This document shows, in pieces, positions 36,037-44,748 of a DNA stretch of 64,000 nt. A program made the translations under genes and the position numbers. How positions within the stretch are numbered: position 1 is the stretch's first letter; every line of letters begins with the position of its first letter. Source of the stretch: Panacagrimonas sp965216845 (GTDB lineage: Bacteria; Pseudomonadota; Gammaproteobacteria; Nevskiales; Nevskiaceae); assembly GCA_965216845.1 (NCBI GenBank), contig OZ244200.1, positions 2,418,001-2,482,000 of the forward strand, in the 5' to 3' direction. The notes beneath the pieces were generated by a model. The model saw nothing but the letters and a program-made list of their open reading frames with translations. It was not told where the DNA came from and did no database searches.

Positions 36037-36633
36037 TCACTCTGTGGCCGAAGCCGGCGGCGCATCATCCGAGGCTTTGACCTGGATTGCTCGCACCGAA
36101 ATCAGATCGTATTCCTGATGGGTGGCGTTGGAAATGGTCACCTTGAGCTCGTGTTCACCCGTATCCAGCGTCTCCGGCAACTCCAGCTCGTAGGCGGTTC
36201 GGCCCGCACCGACCATGGCCTGGAGCTCACCGTCGACGTACAGGTGCCAGTGATCGCCCGCCGCGTTCATGCCCTGCGTGCGCACCTTGACCGGCACCGT
36301 GGCGCCAGCTGCGAACACCGCTTCGTCACCCGGCTCGACGATCTCGATCATCATGCCTTCCGGCGTGGGAACAAGGCTGGCGTCGCCAGCGTCGTTGTGG
36401 TCGTGATGCGCGCCGTGCTGGTGTTCGCCTTCCTGGGCGGCGCGTACCGGCCCGCTGGCCAGCAGCAGAACACTTGTCACTGTCAGCAGGGCCACCAGCC
36501 ACAGCAGCCAGCGCCGGCGGCTGTCCAATGCAGCGCCCCGGCCAAAGCTGCGCTGATGCAGCGCCGCCGTTCTCGCCCTGGTGGCGTCCGCCGGGCGTGT
36601 ACGATCCAAACGCCTGTCCAGTCGCATGGTCAT
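36037..36633 (-). CDS. Membrane-anchored His-rich periplasmic protein (DUF4399-like domain)
   Basis: The 198-residue protein has a cytoplasmic basic tail, one transmembrane segment or uncleaved signal (about 42-66), a His cluster (HQHGAHHDHND) and an Ig-like domain whose GDHWHLYVDGE resembles DUF4399 proteins. The His cluster could bind copper. GGAGG precedes the ATG. It lies between the multicopper oxidase and the cupredoxin, with which it is probably co-transcribed. Function is unknown. Confidence 0.75.
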   Translation of the reverse strand: MTMRLDRRLDRTRPADATRARTAALHQRSFGRGAALDSRRRWLLWLVALLTVTSVLLLASGPVRAAQEGEHQHGAHHDHNDAGDASLVPTPEGMMIEIVEPGDEAVFAAGATVPVKVRTQGMNAAGDHWHLYVDGELQAMVGAGRTAYELELPETLDTGEHELKVTISNATHQEYDLISVRAIQVKASDDAPPASATE

Positions 36634-36654
36634 GATGTTGCCTCCTTCGGGGTG

Positions 36655-38262
36655 TCAGTGGTTCTGCGGGACGGAAGCCCCGCCATAAACGCCGGGATCC
36701 ATGTGCTCGAAGATGTCGATCTCGCCACGGTAATAGGCTGGATCAAAGAAGATCGAAATATCGTGGGCAGTTTCGGGCATGCCGCTTTCGTCCAGAAAGG
36801 ACTCATAGGTAATGGTGGTGATATCGCCCCCGGGGTTGATGCCGTCGGTGGTGACGCCGCTTTCGCGGTGATCGTGCATGAACCATACGCCCTGGCCATA
36901 GCTGTGCAAACCGTCGTTGGTGGTGCGCAGCTCCATATCGACGCGCTGCGCCGGCCCGATGTGGATGACATCCCGGGTGATCGGCGCCTCCAGTGCCACG
37001 CCGTCGAGATGGGTCACCGTCGGTTTGTGTCCGTGCGGATGCAGATACACCGGACTCTCACCACTGTTGATGGTGCGCAGCTTGACCGTCTCGTCCGGCG
37101 CAACGACGATCTGCGACTCGCGCAAGGTATAGGGGAATGACCGGCCATTGAGCAGGTGGTACTGCACCTGGCGTTCGCCGATCTTGTATTCCAGATTCAT
37201 GGCGCGGGCAATCGAACGCGCATCGTTGGTTCGCTGAATCAGGTTGTGCAGGTTGCGATCCATGTCCTGGTAGTGCAGATCGTACTCCCGGTCATAGTGC
37301 TCGCGCGAGGCAACCGATCGATGGCGCACGCGACCACCACCAATGTTCAGCGTCTGGAGACGGTTGTCGGGGCGATTTTCCTCCACCACCAACATGCCCG
37401 CCAGGCCCATGAGGATGTGGGCCTGCGGCTGGACGTGGCAATGGTAGAAAAAGGTGCCCGGCTGTCGTGGCGTGAACTCGTAGGTTCGCGCGCCCCCCGG
37501 CTGGATCGCCATCTCGCTGACCATCGGCACACCATCGTTGCCCTGGCCGTTGGCCCGCCTGAAGGGGTGATCGACGCCATGCAGATGCAGTGTATGCGGC
37601 AGATAATGCGTGTTCTCGATGGTGATCCGGACACGGTCCCCCTGCTCGACCCGGATCGCGGGTGACGGCAGCCGCAACAGATCATGCGCGTCGTTGCTGA
37701 GAAAGTTCGAGGTCGCCATGCCGCGTGTCTTGGGCGTGAATACCCAAATGCCGGGGGTGATGCCCGGCGCGATGGGAAACTGCAGGGACGGCACCGGAAG
37801 GTCGGGCGAAAAGCCATTGAGTTCGGCAATCTCGAGTTTGACGTGGATGTCGTCCGGGTCACCGTCGCCGTCGAGGTCGCGGCCTTTGACCACCGCATCG
37901 CGCGCCAGCCGCGTCGCCATCAGCGCGCCCAGCGCACGGTTGGTTCCGCGCACCACGGCGGCGACCAGGTGCGGGTCGTCGGGCAGGCAGGAACGGTCGG
38001 CTTCGATATCCACGCCGTCGACCCGCTGCGCCGAGCGCCAATGAATCGCCACGTCCGCCGGGCATGGCCGCTCGACTTCATCGCCGGCAGCCACTGGCGC
38101 CGACTGCGGCGCCCACACCAGACGCCAGCCGAGGTAGCCAACCGCACCAGACACCATCAGCGCAATCAGCACCAGCCGGAACTCGACCGCGCCCCGCATG
38201 GCACGACCCATGGCCGATCCGATTCGCCGACGCGGCATTCGTTGTGTTGGCGCAGTTCTCAT
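36655..38262 (-). CDS. Multicopper oxidase with N-terminal membrane anchor
   Basis: The 535-residue protein has an N-terminal transmembrane segment and two cupredoxin domains with copper motifs HLHGVDHPF, FYHCHVQPQAHILMGL, YLHPHGHKP and FMHDHRESG. Unusually, the Cys-containing type 1 motif (HCH...H) is in the first half, and the C-terminal motif is HDH without Cys, as in two-domain oxidases with the blue site in domain 1. It would oxidise Cu(I) or a small reductant in the periplasm. It heads the reverse copper group. Confidence 0.85.
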   Translation of the reverse strand: MRTAPTQRMPRRRIGSAMGRAMRGAVEFRLVLIALMVSGAVGYLGWRLVWAPQSAPVAAGDEVERPCPADVAIHWRSAQRVDGVDIEADRSCLPDDPHLVAAVVRGTNRALGALMATRLARDAVVKGRDLDGDGDPDDIHVKLEIAELNGFSPDLPVPSLQFPIAPGITPGIWVFTPKTRGMATSNFLSNDAHDLLRLPSPAIRVEQGDRVRITIENTHYLPHTLHLHGVDHPFRRANGQGNDGVPMVSEMAIQPGGARTYEFTPRQPGTFFYHCHVQPQAHILMGLAGMLVVEENRPDNRLQTLNIGGGRVRHRSVASREHYDREYDLHYQDMDRNLHNLIQRTNDARSIARAMNLEYKIGERQVQYHLLNGRSFPYTLRESQIVVAPDETVKLRTINSGESPVYLHPHGHKPTVTHLDGVALEAPITRDVIHIGPAQRVDMELRTTNDGLHSYGQGVWFMHDHRESGVTTDGINPGGDITTITYESFLDESGMPETAHDISIFFDPAYYRGEIDIFEHMDPGVYGGASVPQNH

Positions 38263-38584
38263 CGCTTTCCCAGTGTGATTGACAACCTGACCGGCGGTTC
38301 ACCGGCCATTGGTCTGACGCTCGCACATGTCCGGCTCATGGTCTGGAGGTCGACAAAGCCAGCTGCGACCGCCGCCCGGAACACGCTCTGCGCTGGCGCG
38401 CACGAGCGACCGTGAGCACACTGGCAAGCCTAGCATCTTGCCCCCGTACCGGGATCACCGTCACGGTGGGCCGCGTCGGCGGCATGTAGTCAGGCACGCC
38501 GTGCCTGACAGATCGTGAATGTGCTGCACTGCAGCCCGCCGGGGTCGGATTTCGCAGCCGTGCAAGGCCGTGCGAACCACCAGC

Positions 38585-38613
38585 TTGACACGACATTTTC
38601 AGGGGCGTATAAA
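38585..38613 (+). promoter_or_regulatory. Strong predicted sigma-70 promoter of the first CYP153 gene
   Basis: TTGACA (38585-38590) and TATAAA (38608-38613) are separated by exactly 17 bases in an AT-rich stretch. The ATG of the P450 is about 175 bases further on, leaving a long leader that contains the direct repeats. Confidence 0.6.
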
Positions 38614-38653
38614 ACATAAAGTGCGTAGTTCTACTATATGCTTTGTCTCGTTA

Positions 38654-38678
38654 CTTTATCACACCGCTTTATCACACC
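38654..38678 (+). repeat. Tandem 12-base direct repeats in the CYP153 leader
   Basis: CTTTATCACACC occurs twice (38654-38665 and 38667-38678), one base apart, so 13 bases per period. The position, about 40 bases after the predicted -10, could be a site for an AraC-type or other regulator. No other gene is visible in the 533-base gap 38263-38795. Confidence 0.5.
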
Positions 38679-38795
38679 AGCTGTCCCCGTATTCAGATCC
38701 GCCGGATGCGGTTTCATTTGCGGCCCCGACCGGCGCCAACATCATCGTGCCGATGACCCGCGCCGCGAGCCAAACGGTAAGGAGGAAACTTGGAG

Positions 38796-40073
38796 ATGAA
38801 CCAGACTGCGATGGAAATGAATCAGGATGCGGCCTCGGCGGCTCGCGCCGATGCCTATTCGATCCCCTTGGCCGAAATCAACGTCGCCAACCCGACGCTG
38901 AACCGCGACGACACGCTGTGGCCATACTTCGAACGCCTGCGCAAGGAAGACCCGATCCACTACTGCCCGCAAAGTGATTACGGGCCTTATTGGTCGGTCA
39001 CCCGCTTCAAGGACATCATGAGCGTGGAGACCAACCACAAGGTGTTCTCGTCAGACGTGCGCTACGGCGGCATCGCCATCATGGACGATAACTCGGCCAC
39101 AACACTGCCGATGTTCATCCAGATGGATCCGCCCAAGCACGATGTGCAGCGCAAGACGGTCAGCCCCATGGTGGCGCCGGAAAACCTCGCCCGACTGGAA
39201 GGTTTGATCCGGCAGCGCACGGGCGAGGCGCTGGACACGCTGCCGGTCGGCGAGACCTTCAACTGGGTCGATCAGGTCTCGATCAATCTGACCACGCAGA
39301 TGCTGGCGACGCTGTTCGGCTTCCCGTTCGAGGAGCGCGCCAAGCTGACGCGCTGGTCGGACGCGACCACCGCCGAGCTCGGCACCCGCGGCATCGACAC
39401 CGAAGAACAGCGCATGATGGAGATTCAGGCGTGCGCTGCCGACATGACCCGGTTGTTCAACGAACGCGCCAATACCGAACCGCAGCCGGATCTGTTGTCG
39501 ATGCTGGCGCATTCGGAAAGCACCCGCAACATGAGCCCGGAAGAGTTCCTGGGCAACGTGCTGCTGTTGATCGTCGGCGGCAACGACACCACCCGCAATT
39601 CGATGAGTGGCGGCGTGCTCGCGCTCAACCAGTATCCGGAACAGTACCGCAAGCTGTGCGCGAACCCGGCGCTGATTCGGTCGATGACGTCCGAAATCAT
39701 CCGCTGGCAGACGCCGCTGTCGAGCATGCGCCGCACCGCGCTGCAGGACGTCGAGCTCGGCGGCAAGCAGATCAAGAAGGGAGACAAGGTGGTGATGTGG
39801 TACGTCTCCGGCAACCGCGACAGCCAGGCAATCGACCACCCCGACCAGTTCATCATCGACCGCGACAATCCGCGCTATCACCTGTCCTTCGGCTTCGGCA
39901 TCCACCGCTGTGTCGGCAACCGCCTGGCCGAGATGCAACTGCGTGTGCTCTGGGAAGAAGCGCTCAAACGCTGGCCGGACCCCGGGCAGCTCGAGGTCGT
40001 CGGTGAGCCGCAGCGGGTCTACTCGCCCCTGATTCGCGGTTACGACCAACTACCGGTGCGCATCAACGCCTGA
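38796..40073 (+). CDS. Cytochrome P450 of family CYP153 (alkane terminal hydroxylase)
   Basis: The 425-residue soluble P450 carries the CYP153-type haem region FGFGIHRCVGNRLAEMQLR with Cys372, I-helix GGNDTTR at 261-267, and ExxR (Glu300-Arg303). CYP153 enzymes hydroxylate n-alkanes and fatty acids at the terminal carbon using ferredoxin and ferredoxin reductase. TAAGGAGG lies 10 bases before the ATG chosen here; a TTG six bases earlier is too close. A ferredoxin gene follows; the reductase is not in this window. Confidence 0.92.
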   Translation: MNQTAMEMNQDAASAARADAYSIPLAEINVANPTLNRDDTLWPYFERLRKEDPIHYCPQSDYGPYWSVTRFKDIMSVETNHKVFSSDVRYGGIAIMDDNSATTLPMFIQMDPPKHDVQRKTVSPMVAPENLARLEGLIRQRTGEALDTLPVGETFNWVDQVSINLTTQMLATLFGFPFEERAKLTRWSDATTAELGTRGIDTEEQRMMEIQACAADMTRLFNERANTEPQPDLLSMLAHSESTRNMSPEEFLGNVLLLIVGGNDTTRNSMSGGVLALNQYPEQYRKLCANPALIRSMTSEIIRWQTPLSSMRRTALQDVELGGKQIKKGDKVVMWYVSGNRDSQAIDHPDQFIIDRDNPRYHLSFGFGIHRCVGNRLAEMQLRVLWEEALKRWPDPGQLEVVGEPQRVYSPLIRGYDQLPVRINA

Positions 40074-40298
40074 GCGGCCAGAACGCAATGCGCGCCAAGG
40101 TGGCCGTTGTCGCGCCGGGCACGCCGGCAGCGACCGCTTCGAATCGTGCGCTGGATCAACCAGAACGGGCCACGCCGCGCCATCTGGGCAGCAGCACTCC
40201 GGCAAGGCGCTGGCGATCCGGTCGCATTCGCGGCGCCAGATCACAGAACCGACTTTTGAGGTTCCGCATGATGCGGATCGACAGTGGAGGATGACGAC

Positions 40299-40619
40299 GT
40301 GAGCAAAATCACTTTTGTCGAGCACAACGGCACCGAGCACATGATCGACGCCGAAAACGGCCAGTCGCTGATGCAGGCTGCGGTCAACAACCTGGTGCCC
40401 GGCATCGACGGCGACTGCGGCGGTGAATGCGCCTGTGCAACCTGCCACTGCTACATCGAGGGGCCGCTGGCGGAAAAGCTGCCGGACATCAGCCAGACCG
40501 AGCGTGAGATGCTGGGCGTGGCCGAGGGCGTGACCGCCAGCTCGCGGCTGGCCTGTCGCATCACCGTGTCCGATGACCTCGAAGGGCTGGTCGTACGCAC
40601 CCCGCTGGCTCAACACTGA
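40299..40619 (+). CDS. 2Fe-2S ferredoxin (adrenodoxin type) for CYP153
   Basis: The 106-residue ferredoxin has cluster ligands Cys40, Cys46, Cys49 (C-x5-C-x2-C) and Cys86, as in P450-reducing ferredoxins. It starts with GTG at 40299, eight bases after GGAGG; the reading frame is open a little further upstream. It would pass electrons to the P450 encoded 225 bases upstream. It has two extra Cys (44 and 51) near the cluster. Confidence 0.88.
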   Translation: MSKITFVEHNGTEHMIDAENGQSLMQAAVNNLVPGIDGDCGGECACATCHCYIEGPLAEKLPDISQTEREMLGVAEGVTASSRLACRITVSDDLEGLVVRTPLAQH

Positions 40620-40665
40620 CTGCGCTGGCGGCCACGCTTGCCGCCGGCGAAAATGCGGTTGCCGC

Positions 40666-41751
40666 TCAGGAACCTGCGCCCTGCCGGTACTGATCGGGCG
40701 GTTGCCCAAACCAGCGCTTGAAGGCGCGCCTGAAACTTGCGCTGTCGTGATAATTCAATACCGAGGCGGTGGCCTCGACGGACAGTTGGTTGTCGATCAG
40801 ATAGTGAATCGCCTGCTGTGACAGGATTTCGTCGCGGATCTGGCGAAAACTGCTGCCTTCCTGCTTGAGTTTGCGCGCCAGGGTGCGTTTGCTCATGAAC
40901 AGGGCGGCGGCGGCCTCGGTTTCACTGAGTGTTCCCGGGGGGCGGGACAACATCATTTGCTTGAGCCGGGTCCGACAGTCCGGATCACGGGTCTGCAGTC
41001 GCGCCAGCATTGCCTCGCATTGCTGCAAGGCCAGGCGATGATTCTCATGATTGGCCGAGGCATTGGGCCGTCGGCACAGGATCGCCGGGATTGTCACCTT
41101 CAACTGCTCGCAGCCGAAGTGAACCGGCCCCGGCAAGGTGCGCGCGTAGACCGCCTCGTAATCCGGCGCCGGATGAGTGAAACAGACTTCGGCCTCGAAT
41201 ATCGGCCGACCGACGATGAACTCCCCGATTTCAAGAATCGCCTTCACTGCGGTATCGGCCAGGCAGCGCGCAACCGCCTGGTCCAGCGGCCCCTGAATAT
41301 CCGCCAGACATTCCAGTCGATCTTCCACCTGTTGCAGGTGCAAGCGGATGAAGCTGGCGCGCGTGGGCAGAAACTGACGAAACGCCTCCAGCGCGGTGAG
41401 CAAGTCGGGACTGCTGTAAGCCATGAAGCCCACCGCTCCGTGGGTTGCCGGCGTCAAGCGTGCGCCCAACCGCAACCCGAACTCCGGTCTGCCCGACAGC
41501 TCCAGTGCATTACGCAGAATCCGCATCTGTTGCGCCACGGTGAGCAGACTGTCCTGGCTCAGGAACTGCCCCACGTCGAACCCGGTGCCGCGCAGCAGCC
41601 TGGGAAGCTGACGCGCCGACAAGCCAAGCTCGCGAGCAATCAGCCGCGAGTAATTCGATGGAACCTCAGCGACGGAGGTTTGCGGGTCTTCCGCCTGCGA
41701 CAGCATGAAAAGCCGAGTCAGCGATACCTGCGGCCATTGTCCGAAAATCAC
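40666..41751 (-). CDS. AraC-family transcriptional regulator
   Basis: The 361-residue protein has an N-terminal arabinose-binding-like domain (about 20-210) and a C-terminal double helix-turn-helix (AAAALFMSKRTLARKLKQ and VEATASVLNYHDSASFRRAF). It resembles regulators next to alkane hydroxylase genes. It lies between the two CYP153/ferredoxin sets and is divergent from the second ferredoxin, so it is a strong candidate activator of both. Confidence 0.87.
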   Translation of the reverse strand: MIFGQWPQVSLTRLFMLSQAEDPQTSVAEVPSNYSRLIARELGLSARQLPRLLRGTGFDVGQFLSQDSLLTVAQQMRILRNALELSGRPEFGLRLGARLTPATHGAVGFMAYSSPDLLTALEAFRQFLPTRASFIRLHLQQVEDRLECLADIQGPLDQAVARCLADTAVKAILEIGEFIVGRPIFEAEVCFTHPAPDYEAVYARTLPGPVHFGCEQLKVTIPAILCRRPNASANHENHRLALQQCEAMLARLQTRDPDCRTRLKQMMLSRPPGTLSETEAAAALFMSKRTLARKLKQEGSSFRQIRDEILSQQAIHYLIDNQLSVEATASVLNYHDSASFRRAFKRWFGQPPDQYRQGAGS

Positions 41752-41835
41752 CCCATAATGTCAATAAATGTCCTCGTTAACGCACCACCACAAGCCCAAG
41801 CTTGAACCGTAGATCGACATCACAGGAGCAAAGTT

Positions 41836-42156
41836 TTGGGCAAGATCACCTTTATCGAGCACGACGGCACTGAACATGCCGTTGATTTGGAGGCTGGCGC
41901 CTCACTGAAGGACATCGCGGTGGGAAATGCCATTCCCGGCATTGACGCGGACTGTGGCGGCGAGTGTGCCTGCGGCACCTGCCACGTCATCCTGGCGAAG
42001 GCCTGGTTCGAAAAGACCGGCGCACCCAGCCCGGACGAAGTACAGATGCTGTCCATGACACCGGAGCGAGCCGAAGGCTCACGTCTGAGCTGCCAGGTTC
42101 AAGCCACCGAGGCGATGGACGGCATGACCGTTCGCCTGCCCGAATTCCAAATGTAA
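41836..42156 (+). CDS. 2Fe-2S ferredoxin (adrenodoxin type) for CYP153
   Basis: The 106-residue ferredoxin has ligands Cys40, Cys46, Cys49 and Cys86, the same spacing as the ferredoxin at 40299. The start is TTG at 41836, supported by CAGGAG nine bases upstream and by identical length and alignment (MGKITFIEHDGTEH) with its paralogue. It precedes the second CYP153 by 14 bases, giving an fdx-CYP153 operon. Confidence 0.88.
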   Translation: MGKITFIEHDGTEHAVDLEAGASLKDIAVGNAIPGIDADCGGECACGTCHVILAKAWFEKTGAPSPDEVQMLSMTPERAEGSRLSCQVQATEAMDGMTVRLPEFQM

Positions 42157-42170
42157 GCACGGAGAACGCC

Positions 42171-43586
42171 ATGTCAGTACACACCCAAGCAATCGATGCA
42201 ATCCAGACCCGAGTGATCAACGCCACCTCCCGAGTGGTGCCGATGCACTTGCAGATTCGGGGGCTGAAGGCCGTGATGAACGCCAAGAAGAAAATCATCG
42301 GGCCACGCCGGCCGGTGCCCGACTTCGTGGAAACGCCGGTTCCCGATGTCAATACACTGGCGCTTGAGGACATCGACCCCAGCAACCCGTTTCTGTACCG
42401 GCAGGATCAATGGGGAGCCTATTTCAAGCGGCTGCGCGACGAGGCGCCGGTGCACTACCTGAAGAACAGCCCCTTCGGGGCCTTCTGGTCAGTGACGCGC
42501 TATGACGACATCCTGTTCGTGGACAAGCATCACGAGCTGTTTTCCTCCGAGCCATTCATCATCCTGGGACACCCGCCGGAAGGACTGTCGGTGGAGATGT
42601 TCATCGCCATGGATTCACCCAGGCATGACGTGCAGCGCCAGTCGGTGCAGGGCGTGGTGGCGCCGCAGAACCTGAAGGAGATGGAAGGGCTGATCCGCGA
42701 TCGCACCGGCCAGGTGCTCGACAGCCTGCCCCGGAACAAACCCTTCAACTGGGTCCCGGCGGTTTCAAAGGAACTCACGGGCCGTATGCTGGCTACGCTA
42801 CTGGATTTCCCTTACGAGGAACGCCACAAGTTGGTTGACTGGTCGGACCGATTGGCTGGCAATGCAGCCGCCACCGGCGGCGAGTTTGCCGATGAATCCA
42901 ACATGTTCGACGCAGCTGCGGACATGGCCTGGTCGTTCTCAAAGCTGTGGCGCGACAAGCAAGCGCGCCGCGAGGCGGGTGAGGCGCCCGGTTTCGATCT
43001 GATCAGCATGCTGCAGAGCGGCGAAGACACCAAGGACATGATCAACCGGCCGATGGAGTTCATCGGCAACCTGGGGCTGCTCATCGTCGGCGGCAATGAC
43101 ACCACGCGCAACAGCATGAGCGGCGGCGTGCTGGCCCTGAACCAGTTCCCGGAAGAGTTCGCCAAGCTAAAGGCGAACCCCGCACTCATCCCGAACATGG
43201 TCTCGGAAATCATCCGCTGGCAAACCCCGCTGGCACATATGCGCCGGGTCGCCAACCAGGACGTGGAACTGAGTGGTCAGACCATCAAGAAGGGGGATCG
43301 GGTGGTGATGTGGTACGCCTCGGGCAACCGGGACGAGCGCAAGTTTGACAACCCCGATCAACTCATCATTGATCGCAAGGACGCCCGAAACCATATTTCC
43401 TTCGGTTATGGCATCCACCGCTGCATGGGCAACCGCCTGGCCGAATTGCAGCTGCGCATTCTGTGGGAAGAACTGCTCAAGCGCTTCGACGACATCGAAG
43501 TCGTCGGCGAGCCCGAACGTGTGCAGTCCAACTTCGTGCGGGGCTACTCCAAGTTGATGGTCAAACTGACGGCCAAGCCACAGTAA
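42171..43586 (+). CDS. Cytochrome P450 of family CYP153, long form
   Basis: The 471-residue CYP153 has haem-binding FGYGIHRCMGNRLAELQLR (Cys418), I-helix GGNDTTR at 307-313 and ExxR (Glu346-Arg349). An N-terminal extension of about 45 residues (INATSRVVPMHLQIRGLK) is characteristic of Marinobacter CYP153A33-like enzymes, which favour fatty acids and alkanes at the terminal carbon. It follows its ferredoxin by 14 bases. A perfect 13-base-pair hairpin follows the stop. Confidence 0.93.
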   Translation: MSVHTQAIDAIQTRVINATSRVVPMHLQIRGLKAVMNAKKKIIGPRRPVPDFVETPVPDVNTLALEDIDPSNPFLYRQDQWGAYFKRLRDEAPVHYLKNSPFGAFWSVTRYDDILFVDKHHELFSSEPFIILGHPPEGLSVEMFIAMDSPRHDVQRQSVQGVVAPQNLKEMEGLIRDRTGQVLDSLPRNKPFNWVPAVSKELTGRMLATLLDFPYEERHKLVDWSDRLAGNAAATGGEFADESNMFDAAADMAWSFSKLWRDKQARREAGEAPGFDLISMLQSGEDTKDMINRPMEFIGNLGLLIVGGNDTTRNSMSGGVLALNQFPEEFAKLKANPALIPNMVSEIIRWQTPLAHMRRVANQDVELSGQTIKKGDRVVMWYASGNRDERKFDNPDQLIIDRKDARNHISFGYGIHRCMGNRLAELQLRILWEELLKRFDDIEVVGEPERVQSNFVRGYSKLMVKLTAKPQ

Positions 43587-43646
43587 GCCGGGGCAGCGCA
43601 ACGATTGACGAGGTGACGGGCGTTTCGGAGCTCGGCAAACGCCAGC

Positions 43647-43676
43647 GCGGCCCATGCTGTTTTCAGCATGGGCCGC
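43647..43676 (+). terminator. Strong hairpin downstream of the fdx-CYP153 operon
   Basis: A perfect 13-base-pair stem (43647-43659 with 43664-43676) encloses a TTTT loop about 60 bases after the P450 stop. There is no T-run after it, so it may be a rho-independent-like terminator or an RNA-stabilising structure. The rest of the 43587-43995 gap holds no supported gene. Confidence 0.45.
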
Positions 43677-43995
43677 TGGTCTTGGGCGCCCGACGGGCAG
43701 CTGCCACCGACGCAGACCCCGGCGGCACCGACCATGCCGCGCATGTCGCCGACAAACAATTGACAGTCGGCCCCGCCAGCGTGGCGACAACAAGACGCTT
43801 TTCGCCGCCGAGCCGACGCCTGATTCGGTGTCGGGCCGGACTTTCGGCAGCGCTTGTGGGACTTTCGAACGTTTGATAGATTGTGAGGATCAGGCGGGGA
43901 TCAGCGGCCGTGCGGCCACACCGGGGCGGCGAATCCCGAAGCGCACATGCGGACGACCACCCGACACGGTGCGCCTTGCCAGGAGACGCCAAGCA

Positions 43996-44202
43996 ATGAA
44001 TCTGGATCTCATCATCCCGCCTGCACGCGAACAGGCGCTGCTGAGCGATTTCGGCGACGCCGAACGCCGCAGCCGCCACCAGCAGCCGGATCCGGTGCAA
44101 CGCACCCCGGAAACCCGCGGCATGGCGCGCAACCCATGGTCCCAGCACATCGCGCCGGCGCGCCCGTGTGCGGATCGACGTGGCCACGACCGGGTCTGCT
44201 GA
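43996..44202 (+). CDS. Hypothetical 68-residue protein
   Basis: The ORF starts MNLDLIIPPAREQALL, 10 bases after AGGAGA. It has no transmembrane helix or Cys motif apart from two Cys near the end, and is rich in Arg, Asp and Gln. It precedes a Rieske ferredoxin by 92 bases. Third-position GC is around 78 percent by my count, slightly below that of neighbours. I recognise no family; it may be a real small protein or a remnant. Confidence 0.45.
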   Translation: MNLDLIIPPAREQALLSDFGDAERRSRHQQPDPVQRTPETRGMARNPWSQHIAPARPCADRRGHDRVC

Positions 44203-44294
44203 TCGGACCGCCCGTCGCGACGGCACTCACCCACCCACGGCTGCGTCCGCTGTACCGACGCAACCCCATACGAATTTCCCCGGAGGAACGAACC

Positions 44295-44687
44295 ATGAGC
44301 AAAATTCCCGTCGTGATGTCGTCGGAAGTCACCGAGGGCCGCACCCTGGCCTGCCATGCCGAAGGACAGTCCCTGCTTCTGACCCGCATTGACGGCTGCG
44401 TCCATGCCGTCGAGAACCGCTGCCCGCACATGGGGCTGCCGCTGACGCGCGGCAAGCTCGACGGCACGGTACTTCGCTGCCCCTGGCACGGCGCCCGCTT
44501 CGATCTGAGTACCGGCGAAAATCAGGGGTGGGCGGACTCCGTGGTGGGCATGTCGATGCCGCGTTGGTCGCACGCTCTGTTGGCGGCAGGTCGCAAGCCG
44601 CGACCGCTGCAGACCTTCAAGACCACCGAAAACCAAGGGCGTGTCTGCATTGAACTGCCGGACGCCGAACCGGGCAAGGATGCCTAA
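44295..44687 (+). CDS. Rieske-type [2Fe-2S] ferredoxin
   Basis: The 130-residue protein has the Rieske signature CxH-x16-CxxH at Cys43/His45 and Cys62/His65, in the soluble ferredoxin format of dioxygenase/NirD-like carriers. It would supply electrons to an oxygenase, but no Rieske dioxygenase is nearby; pairing with a P450 or another oxygenase is possible. CGGAGGAAC precedes the ATG. The C-terminal tail after residue 100 is longer than in minimal Rieske ferredoxins. Confidence 0.87.
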   Translation: MSKIPVVMSSEVTEGRTLACHAEGQSLLLTRIDGCVHAVENRCPHMGLPLTRGKLDGTVLRCPWHGARFDLSTGENQGWADSVVGMSMPRWSHALLAAGRKPRPLQTFKTTENQGRVCIELPDAEPGKDA

Positions 44688-44697
44688 CATTCGTTAG
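44684..44697. promoter_or_regulatory. Second CTAAC-N4-GTTAG operator
   Basis: CTAACATTCGTTAG has the same arms and spacer length as the perfect palindrome at 16365-16380. It starts at the Rieske stop codon and lies about 50 bases before the next ORF, so it probably governs the CoA transferase/PrpD/CitE operon. Confidence 0.55.
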
Positions 44698-44748
44698 AAT
44701 GACGCATCGCCCGGGCCCACCAACCAAAGACGATCACCTGCCCCGTCC

